From an uncultured Paracoccaceae bacterium (GTDB lineage Bacteria; Pseudomonadota; Alphaproteobacteria; Rhodobacterales; Rhodobacteraceae), in NCBI GenBank assembly GCA_913054485.1, contig CAJXHQ010000200.1:1-6170 (forward strand): a DNA stretch of 6,170 nucleotides, read 5' to 3'. The position numbers and the translations under genes are program-made. Positions 1 through 6,031 of this stretch are shown here, piece after piece. The notes beneath the pieces were generated by a model, which searched no databases, was not told where the DNA came from, and worked only from the letters and a program-made list of their open reading frames with translations. How positions within the stretch are numbered: position 1 is the first letter of the stretch; each line of letters opens with the position of its first letter.

Positions 1-571
1 GGCGGCGGTCCAGCGTCGGCTGGTCGCCGGTGTAGGCGTGGATCGTGGTCATGATGCCGCTTTCGATACCGAAAGATTCATCCAGCACCTTGGCCAGCGG
101 CGCTAGGCAGTTGGTGGTGCAGGAGCCGTTGGAGATCATCGTATCCGATGCCTTCAGTTCCTTGTCGTTGACGCCGAAGACGATAGTCTTGTCGACGTTC
201 TTGCCCGGTGCGGACAGCAGCACTTTCTTGGCGCCGCGCTCAAGATGCGCCTTTGCCTTCTCACCGTCGTTGAATTTTCCGGTGCATTCCAGAACCACAT
301 CGCAGCCCGACCAGTCCAGGTCGTTCATATTATAGGTGGAATACATCTGCATGTCGCCGCGGCCCAGGTTCATGGTGCCCTCGCCGATGCTGACCTCGCC
401 GGGGAAGCGGCCGTGGATGCTGTCATACTTGATCAGGTGGGCTGCGGTCTCCAGCGGGCCGGTGGCGTTGACCTTGACGACTTCGATGTCGTCGCGGCCC
501 GAGGCGGCGATGTGAGAGAGGGTGCAGCGGCCGATGCGGCCAAAGCCGTTGATCCCGACTTTGATAGTCAT
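1..571 (-). CDS. gap: Type I glyceraldehyde-3-phosphate dehydrogenase, N-terminal part (gene runs off left edge)
   Basis: Cytoplasmic enzyme that reversibly oxidises and phosphorylates glyceraldehyde 3-phosphate to 1,3-bisphosphoglycerate, in glycolysis or gluconeogenesis. The 190 codons present start at ATG (569-571 on the complement) with a GGAG ribosome site 8 nt upstream. Visible are the Rossmann motif INGFGRIGR (residues 7-15), the HLIKYDSIHGRF segment (45-56), SAPGK (120-124), the active-site SCTTNC with catalytic Cys151, and the base His178 in TTIHAYTGDQ. About 145 C-terminal residues are outside the window, judged from the usual length of about 335. The residue after Asn35, normally the Asp that binds the adenosine ribose of NAD, is Ala36. 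Bacillus GapB, an NADP-preferring gluconeogenic enzyme, has the same Asn-Ala pattern. The family is certain; the NADP preference is inference. Confidence 0.97.
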   Translation of the reverse strand, partial: MTIKVGINGFGRIGRCTLSHIAASGRDDIEVVKVNATGPLETAAHLIKYDSIHGRFPGEVSIGEGTMNLGRGDMQMYSTYNMNDLDWSGCDVVLECTGKFNDGEKAKAHLERGAKKVLLSAPGKNVDKTIVFGVNDKELKASDTMISNGSCTTNCLAPLAKVLDESFGIESGIMTTIHAYTGDQPTLDRR

Positions 572-605
572 GAGGTAGTCTCCAAGCGAGCAGAACTTGA
601 GGCTT

Positions 606-634
606 CATATAGGCCGGGAGGGGCTTTCCCAAAA
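606..634 (-). promoter_or_regulatory. Candidate promoter for gap
   Basis: Reading the complement, TATATG (606-611) could be a -10 box, with TTTTGG (629-634) as a weak -35 box 17 bp upstream. This leaves a leader of roughly 30 nt before the gap ATG. The -35 match is poor, so this is only a candidate. The phased TAAC array begins about 25 bp further upstream, where an activator or repressor of gap could bind. Confidence 0.3.
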
Positions 635-658
635 GGGCAAAAGCGGCACAAATACAGG

Positions 659-773
659 ATGTTAGCGCAAAACATTACCGTTGGCGTTAACGGTGGCGGG
701 GCCGGTTTCGATAACGGAAGGCGCCGGTTCCGCTAACGGGATTTCACGGTGGCGCTAACGGTTGCGGGCAGCG
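659..773. promoter_or_regulatory. Phased array of (C/G)CGNTAAC repeats, probable multi-site operator
   Basis: Four direct copies on the plus strand start at 684 (gcgttaac), 708 (tcgataac), 730 (ccgctaac) and 752 (gcgctaac). The spacings are 24, 22 and 22 bp, about two helical turns. All are followed by GG. A fifth copy, inverted, is gttagcgc at 661-668, inside a palindrome with arms ATGTT (659-663) and AACAT (671-675). A second inverted repeat is ACCGTT (677-682) with AACGGT (689-694). The array fills the divergent region between gap and the DUF808 gene. The CGNTAAC half-sites resemble those of LacI-family regulators, and a LacI-type regulator (CceR) controls central carbon genes in Rhodobacter. 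That assignment is inference; the repeats are seen directly. Confidence 0.6.
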
Positions 774-789
774 TGAATTCCGCTAGGCT
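762..789 (+). promoter_or_regulatory. Candidate promoter for the DUF808 gene
   Basis: TTGCGG (762-767) and TAGGCT (784-789) are separated by 16 bp and lie 36 bp before the ATG at 826. The TTG of the -35 box and the TA...T of the -10 box match what alphaproteobacterial sigma-70 promoters need most. The -35 box sits directly after the last TAAC repeat (752-761), so a protein bound there would overlap RNA polymerase. No transcript evidence is available. Confidence 0.35.
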
Positions 790-825
790 GCCGGGCAATT
801 GAGAACGTGCGAAGGGTATTGGGCG

Positions 826-1797
826 ATGAGCGGATTGCTGGCGCTGCTGGATGATGTGGCGGGGATTGCCAAAGTGGCTGCGGCCTCGGTTGATGATGTG
901 GCGGCGGCGGCCGGCAAGGCCGGGGCAAAGACCGCCGGGGTGATCATCGACGATGCGGCAGTGACGCCGAAATACCTGCAAGGCTTTGCGCCCGCGCGCG
1001 AGCTGCCGGTGATCTGGCGCATCACCCGCGGTTCGCTGTTCAACAAGCTGATCCTGTTGATGCCGGTGGCCATGCTGCTGGCAAATTTCGCGCCCTGGGC
1101 CATCACGCCGTTGCTGATGCTGGGCGGCGGCTACCTGTGTTTTGAAGGGGCCGAGAAGATCTTTCACGTGATGTTTCCCCATGGCAGCCACGCCATTGAT
1201 GAAGACATGAGCATCAAGGATCCCGGCCATCTTGAGGAGCAGAAGATCAAGGGTGCGATCAAGACGGATTTCATCCTGTCGGCCGAGATCATGACCATTG
1301 CGCTGGCCGCAATCGAAGCCCCCACGGTTTGGATGCAGGCGGCCACGCTGGCGGTGGTGGCCATCGGTGTGACGCTGGCGGTTTATGGCTCGGTGGCGCT
1401 GATCGTGAAGATGGATGACGTCGGGCTGTTTCTGGCCAAGAACGCGCCGACACCTGTGGGGCGGGGCCTGGGGCGCGGGCTGGTGCGGTTCATGCCGGTG
1501 CTGCTGAAGATCCTGTCCGTTGTGGGGACCGCCGCCATGCTCTGGGTCGGCGGGTCGATCATTGTGCACGGGCTGGAGGTTCTGGGCTTTGGCTGGCTGG
1601 GCCATCACATTCATGACCTCGCCTATGCTGCGGGGCACGCGGTGCCGGAGGCCTGGATGGGCGCGACCGAGTGGTTTGCCAAGGCCGGCATGGACGGTGT
1701 GTTCGGGCTGGCGCTGGGACTGGCACTGATCCCTGTGGTGACCAAGGTGATCGGGCCGGTGGCGGGGATGTTCTCCAAGGAAGAGGGACATGGCTGA
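826..1797 (+). CDS. yedI: DUF808/YedI-family inner-membrane protein
   Basis: A 323-residue integral membrane protein of the DUF808 family, whose E. coli member is YedI; the molecular function is unknown. The family signature is the N-terminal LLALLDDVAGIAKVAAAS segment (residues 4-21), an Ala/Gly-rich helix, then VIIDDAAVTPKYLQG (39-53) and the motif GGGYLCFEGAEKI (100-112). Roughly six hydrophobic segments are visible, near residues 71-89, 90-106, 149-166, 170-195, 225-255 and 293-315. The length is close to the usual 300-320. I chose ATG 826 because GAAGGG lies 9 nt upstream and the family normally begins MSGLLALLDD. An in-frame TTG at 799 would add 9 residues of poor quality. Base composition matches the GC-rich host genes. 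The stop overlaps the next gene by 8 nt, suggesting translational coupling. Confidence 0.9.
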   Translation: MSGLLALLDDVAGIAKVAAASVDDVAAAAGKAGAKTAGVIIDDAAVTPKYLQGFAPARELPVIWRITRGSLFNKLILLMPVAMLLANFAPWAITPLLMLGGGYLCFEGAEKIFHVMFPHGSHAIDEDMSIKDPGHLEEQKIKGAIKTDFILSAEIMTIALAAIEAPTVWMQAATLAVVAIGVTLAVYGSVALIVKMDDVGLFLAKNAPTPVGRGLGRGLVRFMPVLLKILSVVGTAAMLWVGGSIIVHGLEVLGFGWLGHHIHDLAYAAGHAVPEAWMGATEWFAKAGMDGVFGLALGLALIPVVTKVIGPVAGMFSKEEGHG

Positions 1798-2332
1798 GGC
1801 GGGGCTGACCGGAAATTCCGCACCCTATACGGCTGAAGTTACTGCGTGGCGTTTTCTGAACGAGGGTCGGGGCGAGGCGATGGTGAAATGGGCAGAGAGT
1901 ATGGTTTTGTCCGGTTTCGACAGCCCAGCTTTGTTTATTCTTCTGGGTGAAACTGCGCCTTTCAACGCCTTTGAGATGAACGAGCTTTTTGATCGGGCTG
2001 CATTTGAGCTCGGATTACCGGCCATCAAGTCGGATGTAGACGCGGTTTTGTTGCTGGCGTCGGTTGCTGCATCGAAATTCATCAGCAGCTTTGTTTCGCC
2101 GATGGAGGCGTTGGATGCTCTGTTGCTTCTGCCGTGGGGGATACCGGAGATCCCGCGAGAGAAGGATCTCCTTCTCGATATTCTAGCGTACACGGATCAA
2201 TATGGGTTGAGTGAGGAGCAGCAGGATGCCGAAGCGGACAGACTGCTGCGGGCTTTCCATACAGGGCATCCAATGCATGAATGGTCCTCTGTGGAATGGT
2301 CAAAAGCCTCACAAGATGATGACCAAGTGTAA
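1790..2332 (+). CDS. Hypothetical protein, 180 residues, coupled to the DUF808 gene
   Basis: I do not recognise this protein. Its ATG lies inside the last codons of the DUF808 gene (8-nt overlap), with AAGGA 8 nt upstream, so it is probably co-transcribed and translationally coupled. It is acidic, has no signal peptide and no clear membrane span. Its most hydrophobic part (about residues 84-117, including LLLASVAAS and ALDALLLLPWG) looks like packed helices. The C-terminal third is charged and polar, ending ASQDDDQV. Cys is absent, and Trp occurs at several conserved-looking places. GC is about 54% by hand count against more than 60% in the gene before it, so it may have been acquired. A small immunity-like or accessory protein is possible from size and acidity alone, but nothing in the sequence proves it. 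Confidence 0.7.
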   Translation: MAEAGLTGNSAPYTAEVTAWRFLNEGRGEAMVKWAESMVLSGFDSPALFILLGETAPFNAFEMNELFDRAAFELGLPAIKSDVDAVLLLASVAASKFISSFVSPMEALDALLLLPWGIPEIPREKDLLLDILAYTDQYGLSEEQQDAEADRLLRAFHTGHPMHEWSSVEWSKASQDDDQV

Positions 2333-2347
2333 ATTCTAGGCCATCCT

Positions 2348-2398
2348 TGCCCGTGCAAAGCACGGGCAGCGCCCGGACCGACCCCACGGGGAGGGCGC
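2348..2398. terminator. Double hairpin between convergent genes, likely bidirectional terminator or dispersed repeat
   Basis: The first hairpin is TGCCCGTGC (2348-2356), loop AAA, GCACGGGCA (2360-2368): a perfect 9-bp stem. Directly abutting is a second with outer stem GCGCCC (2369-2374) and GGGCGC (2393-2398), and inner CCCC (2382-2385) and GGGG (2388-2391). It begins 15 nt after the stop of the 180-residue gene and faces the convergent gene ending at 2538. There is no T run, so if it terminates it does not look like a textbook intrinsic terminator. Similar GC-rich hairpins are common between genes in roseobacters, which would make it a dispersed intergenic repeat. Confidence 0.5.
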
Positions 2399-2537
2399 GG
2401 CGGTTGCGGTCAGGGCAGGCGGCTGGGATGTTCAAAAAGCGAGAAAGCAGGTCACTGAAGTCGCTTAAGTTCCAAGAGTTGAAAGACCGCTCTGAGCCCA
2501 ACCCGCCTGTTCGCATCCAATTTTTCCACTCAACCCC

Positions 2538-2897
2538 TTACTGACTAACTGCTCTTAACACACGAACAATTAGAATGATTGCTACGAGCAATGCTCCTGC
2601 CAGGAACCACGGCAAACCAACAAGGGCGATAGCATATCCGCTCATCTTCAAGCCGTTCACCCAATCACTGATGTCGATGCCAAGAACCAAGCATTCGGCG
2701 ATGTCGCGCCCACGAGGGTCATAACAATTTCCCAAGTGTTTCAACCAAATACCCAGCCCCAATGACGATGCAATTCCAAGCGGAACGCTCAGCCAGACCG
2801 TTACCAAAACGATCCAGAACTTAACCGGTTGGCTGTCAACAATCCAAGCGGCCAATGCACCGCACATGGATGGAATAGCGAACGCGAGTATCTCCAT
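2538..2897 (-). CDS. Small hypothetical membrane protein, 119 residues
   Basis: I do not recognise this protein. It starts at ATG 2897 (complement) with AGAGGG 5 nt upstream, a good ribosome site that supports expression. Three hydrophobic segments are visible: about residues 4-20, 27-52 (FWIVLVTVWLSVPLGIASS...) and 88-114 (YAIALVGLPWFLAGALLVAI...). A polar loop between the second and third (about 53-86) carries NCYDPRGRDIAEC, with two Cys about ten residues apart. It probably sits in the inner membrane. GC is about 53%, lower than the flanking conserved genes. It is convergent with the 180-residue gene and divergent from the sulfatase remnant, and it lies exactly where the missing 5' half of that gene would be. 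Function is unknown. Confidence 0.65.
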   Translation of the reverse strand: MEILAFAIPSMCGALAAWIVDSQPVKFWIVLVTVWLSVPLGIASSLGLGIWLKHLGNCYDPRGRDIAECLVLGIDISDWVNGLKMSGYAIALVGLPWFLAGALLVAIILIVRVLRAVSQ

Positions 2898-2959
2898 GTT
2901 ATCCCTCTTAGGTGTATAGCCGAGGTGCGAGCGTATTCACGTCGCAATGAGAAAACAAC

Positions 2960-3898
2960 GACCGGTTTGTCTGCACCCGGGACCATTGGGACCTTTATGC
3001 GGATACACCTCCGGACCTGCCCGAAACGGGCGCGTTTCCGGCAGAGGAATTAGACCCGCACAACCGCAAGATCCTGTCCCAGAACGGGTTGCTGGGTGCG
3101 GGGTTCTCTGACGGGCAGATCCGCCGGGCAAGGCGCGGCTACTATGGGGCTGTCAGTTTCCTTGATGCCCAGATAGCGCGGCTGCGCCGGGTTCTGGAAG
3201 ACACGGGCATGGCGGGCAATACGGTGATCCTCATCACGTCGGATCATGGAGAAATGCTGGGCGAACGCGGCATGTGGTTCAAGAGGTGCTTTTTTGAACC
3301 GGCCATGCGTGTCCCTCTGATTGCCCATTACCCGGCCGGGTTCGAACCGGGGCGGGTGGCTGCGCCGGTGTCTCTGGTGGATCTGCTGCCGACTATGGTC
3401 AGCCTGGCCAGCGGCGGTGGTGCCCCGGACCTGTGCGAGGACCTGGACGGACACAGTCTGCTGCCGCTGATGCAACACAGCGATGCCGCTTGGCCGCATC
3501 CGGTTTGCGCGGAGATCCTGAGTGAAGGTGTTGCCGCTCCGGCGGTGATGATCCTGCATGAGGGCATGACATACATCCACTCGCCGGAACACCCGCCGCT
3601 GCTGTTCGACCTGACCGCGGACCCGCAGGAGTTGACCAACCTGGCGGGCCGCCCGGAATACGCGGAATTGGAACAGGCACTGCAGCAGGAGGTTGCCGGA
3701 AGATGGGATCTTGCTGCGCTGGAGCGTGATATCCGGATTGACCGGAGACGGCGCAAGCTGGTGCAGGCGGCCTTTGCGCAGGGCCGCTATACGCCCTGGG
3801 ACCATGAGGCGGGCGGCGCGGAACAGGAACAATGGTTCCGCGGCGCCACCGGTTACAACGACTGGGCCTTTGATTTCCCCGTGCCGGAGGAGGGCTGA
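2960..3898 (+). pseudogene. betC: Choline-sulfatase, 5'-truncated remnant (C-terminal part only)
   Basis: Intact choline-sulfatase is a cytoplasmic enzyme of about 500 residues that hydrolyses choline-O-sulfate to choline and sulfate. Here only about 312 C-terminal codons remain. Homology begins near FVCTRDHWDLYAD (2966-3004), which matches the middle of the family. It continues through the DGQIRRARRGYYG region, the metal-site SDHGEMLGERGMWFK (3239-3283), FFEPAMRVPLI, LFDLTADPQELTNLAG and the choline-sulfatase C-terminal domain (about 3700-3870, including PWDHEAGG). The N-terminal half with the catalytic CxPxR formylglycine motif and first metal ligands is absent. In frame, a TGA at 2948-2950 precedes the homology, and no ATG occurs before 3209; the first alternative start is TTG 3089, already deep in the domain. 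I therefore call it a pseudogene. The join to lower-GC DNA is somewhere in about 2900-2960. Confidence 0.85.
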
Positions 3899-3930
3899 GA
3901 GGCCGCCGCGCCCTTGAGGCTGAAGGGCAG

Positions 3931-3950
3931 CGGGCGGCGGGAGCCGCCCG
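3931..3950. terminator. GC-rich hairpin between convergent genes
   Basis: CGGGCGGC (3931-3938), loop GGGA, GCCGCCCG (3943-3950) forms a perfect 8-bp stem 33 bp after the sulfatase stop and 49 bp before the convergent SDR stop. No T run follows on either side. Its position suggests a bidirectional terminator. The preceding GGGCAGCG (3925-3932) also occurs at 2364-2371 in the other intergenic hairpin, so both may belong to one family of dispersed intergenic repeats. Confidence 0.5.
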
Positions 3951-3998
3951 GGGAGCCCCCGGCACAGGGCTTTGCGGAGGCCGGTGCGGCTGCGGCGT

Positions 3999-4781
3999 TC
4001 ACCACAGCGCGCCTGCGTTCACCTGCAGGTCCTCCATTGTCAGCCCCTTGGCAGCGTCGGTGCAGCAGAAGCCGACCAGTGCTGCGATCTCCTCGGGCTG
4101 GATCAGGCGGCCCTGCGGGTTGGACTGGCCCATGATTGCAATCTCATCCTCCTGGGTGCGGCCTGAAGCCTCGGCCAGTTTGGAGGCGGCATAGCGCAGC
4201 ATGTCGGTTTCCACCCAGGCCGGGCTGACCGACACACAGGTGATGCCATGCGGCGCGCCTTCGATGGCGACGGCCTTGGTCAGCCCCAGAACGCCGGCTT
4301 TGGCAGCGCAATAGGCCGGGTGGGTGGCAGCTGCGACTTTGGCGGCGGTGGAGCCGACATTGACGATACGTCCGCGCTTTGCCTCGATCATGTCGGGCAT
4401 GCAGGCGCGGATCATCCGGAAGACGCCGGAGAGGTTGATGTTCAGCATCTCGTCCCAGTCCTCATCCGTGTGGCCGGTGACCGGCTGCAAGATGGTCTTG
4501 CCCGCCGCGTTAACCAGAATATCGACCGGGCCAAGGCTGCTGCGGACCTCCCCTGTGAAATCCGCGACAGAAGCCCCGTCACAGATGTCCAGATGCCGGA
4601 TCAGGGGCTTGCCGCCCACAAACTCCGCGGCCTGCGCAGCCAATTCGGTATCGCCGCCGCGGCGCGCGCCGATGGCGACCTTGGCGCCCATTTCCGTCAG
4701 TTCTTTGGCGATCGACCGCCCGATGCCCTGCAAACCGCCCGTCACGATGGCGGTCCGCCCTTCCAGTTTCAATGTGCTCAT
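3999..4781 (-). CDS. Classical short-chain dehydrogenase/reductase, probably NADP(H)-dependent
   Basis: A 260-residue cytoplasmic oxidoreductase of the classical SDR family; the substrate is not identifiable from sequence. Visible are the cofactor motif TGGLQGIG (residues 14-21), the NAAG motif (90-93) and the catalytic tetrad Asn115, Ser143, Tyr156 and Lys160 (YCAAK). After the second beta strand the sequence reads GARRGGD (38-44), with two Arg and no ribose-binding Asp, which usually means NADP(H) preference. The start at 4781 gives the standard opening MSTLKLEGRTAIVTGG. Its ribosome site is weak, so translation may depend on coupling to the oxygenase gene whose stop is 18 bp upstream. Context suggests it oxidises an alcohol made by that oxygenase. 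Annotation pipelines might label it 3-oxoacyl-ACP reductase or 3-hydroxybutyrate dehydrogenase; neither is supported by context. Confidence 0.93.
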   Translation of the reverse strand: MSTLKLEGRTAIVTGGLQGIGRSIAKELTEMGAKVAIGARRGGDTELAAQAAEFVGGKPLIRHLDICDGASVADFTGEVRSSLGPVDILVNAAGKTILQPVTGHTDEDWDEMLNINLSGVFRMIRACMPDMIEAKRGRIVNVGSTAAKVAAATHPAYCAAKAGVLGLTKAVAIEGAPHGITCVSVSPAWVETDMLRYAASKLAEASGRTQEDEIAIMGQSNPQGRLIQPEEIAALVGFCCTDAAKGLTMEDLQVNAGALW

Positions 4782-4799
4782 CTTCAGATCCAGTCTTGT

Positions 4800-5990
4800 T
4801 TAGCAGGCAACGCCGATGGAAAGGATCTGATCCGCCTCGGCCTGGTTGCCGGTCTTGGCGGCCAGAAGGCGCAGACGCTCATGGAAGTCCTCGCGCGAGA
4901 CGTTGCAGATCTGCATGTGGCGTTCCATGTCGGTGAAATCCGTGCGTGCGTGCAGCACACGGTGGTTATCAAACAGCGCCGTGTCGCCCGCGTAAAGCTG
5001 TGTGCGGATCTGGTTGGCACTCTCCATCATCAGCGCGGACAGTCTGTGGTGCGCCTTGTAATAGGCTTCGACCACATCGCCGGGCAGATCCATCGGGCCC
5101 GAGGCGCGATTGTGCATCCGCATGCCGCAGACCTGGCCGGCGTCATCCAGTGCGATCATCCGCGCATTGGTCTGCTGATGCAGGGTGCCCTCGTGCAGGC
5201 GGTGGAACCGGTGGCTGTAGGTGGTCAGCACCTCGAAGCTTTCGGGGTCTTCGCGGCGGAGACGCTCTGCCAGGTTGAACCCGTCTGTCAGCTGGGTCTT
5301 GCCGCCGTCAGAGGCGGGCACCACGCAGCTCAGGATATTGACGCCGGGGGGCGAGTGGCGAAAGGCCTCATCAGTGTGCGGAGGCACCGGACGGGTGGAG
5401 TTGCCGATGGTCTTGGTCTTGCTCTTCGGCATCAGGTCGAAAATCTCGCTATAAGCGGACTGGCCCATCTGGCCGATCATGCCCGCCACTTTTGCGATGC
5501 TGCCAGGTTCTTTCGGGCCGCCCCGGACAATGGCAAACCCGTAGTCGCGCAGATTGCGGTAGAGCTGCATCCGGCCTTCGTCGGTCTCGGCTGCGGCGGC
5601 GAAATCTACTTCCGGCAGAGTTTCGGTCAGGGTCGAATCCCACAGCAACGGCTTGTGCCGGCGCGCATCGCGGGTGGCATCATCATAACAATGGCGGCGC
5701 AGCCAGGCTCCGTCGTATTCGGATTTATGACTGCCTGTCTCCCAGGTGATTGCCAGGCCGCCGGTTTCAGTCACTAAAACACCAACCGGCCTGTCCGCCA
5801 GGTTCAGGTCACTCGGCACGATGTAGCGTTTGGAGGAATAGCTGTCGCCGCATTCATCACAATAGCAGCAATCGCGCAGCCAGATATTGTGGAACAGGGC
5901 GCTGTGGCCGTCGCTGAAGGTCAGGGTAATGCCCTTGCCGGACTGTTCGGCGCTGGTGATGACCGGGCTGGGGTTTGCTGCAATATTCAT
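4800..5990 (-). CDS. Fe(II)/2-oxoglutarate dioxygenase, gamma-butyrobetaine-hydroxylase-like (TauD/TfdA fold)
   Basis: A 396-residue cytoplasmic oxygenase that should hydroxylate an unactivated carbon using O2 and 2-oxoglutarate. The N-terminal GBBH-like zinc domain shows WLRDCCYCDECG, with Cys42, Cys44 and Cys47 plus His88 as likely ligands. The catalytic TauD domain carries the iron triad His205 and Asp207 (PPHTDEAF) and His347 (DNHRVLHART), with Arg357 as probable 2-oxoglutarate ligand. ATG 5990 is chosen because a perfect AAGGAGG lies 5 nt upstream; an upstream in-frame GTG (6053) lacks this. Relatives include gamma-butyrobetaine hydroxylase, trimethyllysine hydroxylase and the phosphonate hydroxylase TmpA. 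Against human BBOX1 the cage residues Tyr177, Trp181, Tyr194 and Tyr366 appear to correspond to Tyr180, Phe184, Asn197 and Asn363, so the substrate may differ. It is first gene of a pair with the SDR. Confidence 0.9.
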   Translation of the reverse strand: MNIAANPSPVITSAEQSGKGITLTFSDGHSALFHNIWLRDCCYCDECGDSYSSKRYIVPSDLNLADRPVGVLVTETGGLAITWETGSHKSEYDGAWLRRHCYDDATRDARRHKPLLWDSTLTETLPEVDFAAAAETDEGRMQLYRNLRDYGFAIVRGGPKEPGSIAKVAGMIGQMGQSAYSEIFDLMPKSKTKTIGNSTRPVPPHTDEAFRHSPPGVNILSCVVPASDGGKTQLTDGFNLAERLRREDPESFEVLTTYSHRFHRLHEGTLHQQTNARMIALDDAGQVCGMRMHNRASGPMDLPGDVVEAYYKAHHRLSALMMESANQIRTQLYAGDTALFDNHRVLHARTDFTDMERHMQICNVSREDFHERLRLLAAKTGNQAEADQILSIGVAC

Positions 5991-6031
5991 TGGGGCCTCC
6001 TTGAGGGCATATCGCTGATCCGCAATTGACC

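Noticed and set aside
245..736. Plus-strand open frame of 163 codons
   Set aside because: It is antisense to gap and runs into the intergenic repeats. It has no ribosome site or recognisable domain.
733..1791. Minus-strand open frame of 352 codons
   Set aside because: It is antisense to the DUF808 gene and also crosses the operator array. The His/Gln/Arg-rich translation is typical of a shadow frame.
2399..2537. Possible gene or RNA in the gap before the 119-residue gene
   Set aside because: A 65-codon plus-strand frame (2347-2544) begins inside the hairpin region and overlaps the end of the opposite gene. It has no ribosome site. No tRNA-like or other RNA fold was evident.
2898..2959. Promoter for the 119-residue gene with TATACA (complement of 2913-2918)
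   Set aside because: The implied transcript start would overlap the ribosome site, and no -35 box lies at a proper distance.
3050..3832. Minus-strand open frame of 260 codons
   Set aside because: It is antisense to the choline-sulfatase remnant, which has clear family motifs. The antisense translation is low-complexity and rich in Arg, Gln and His.
4248..5777. Plus-strand open frame of 509 codons
   Set aside because: It lies opposite the SDR and oxygenase genes, whose frames carry full catalytic motifs. Its translation shows no family motif and is what GC-rich third positions produce on the opposite strand.
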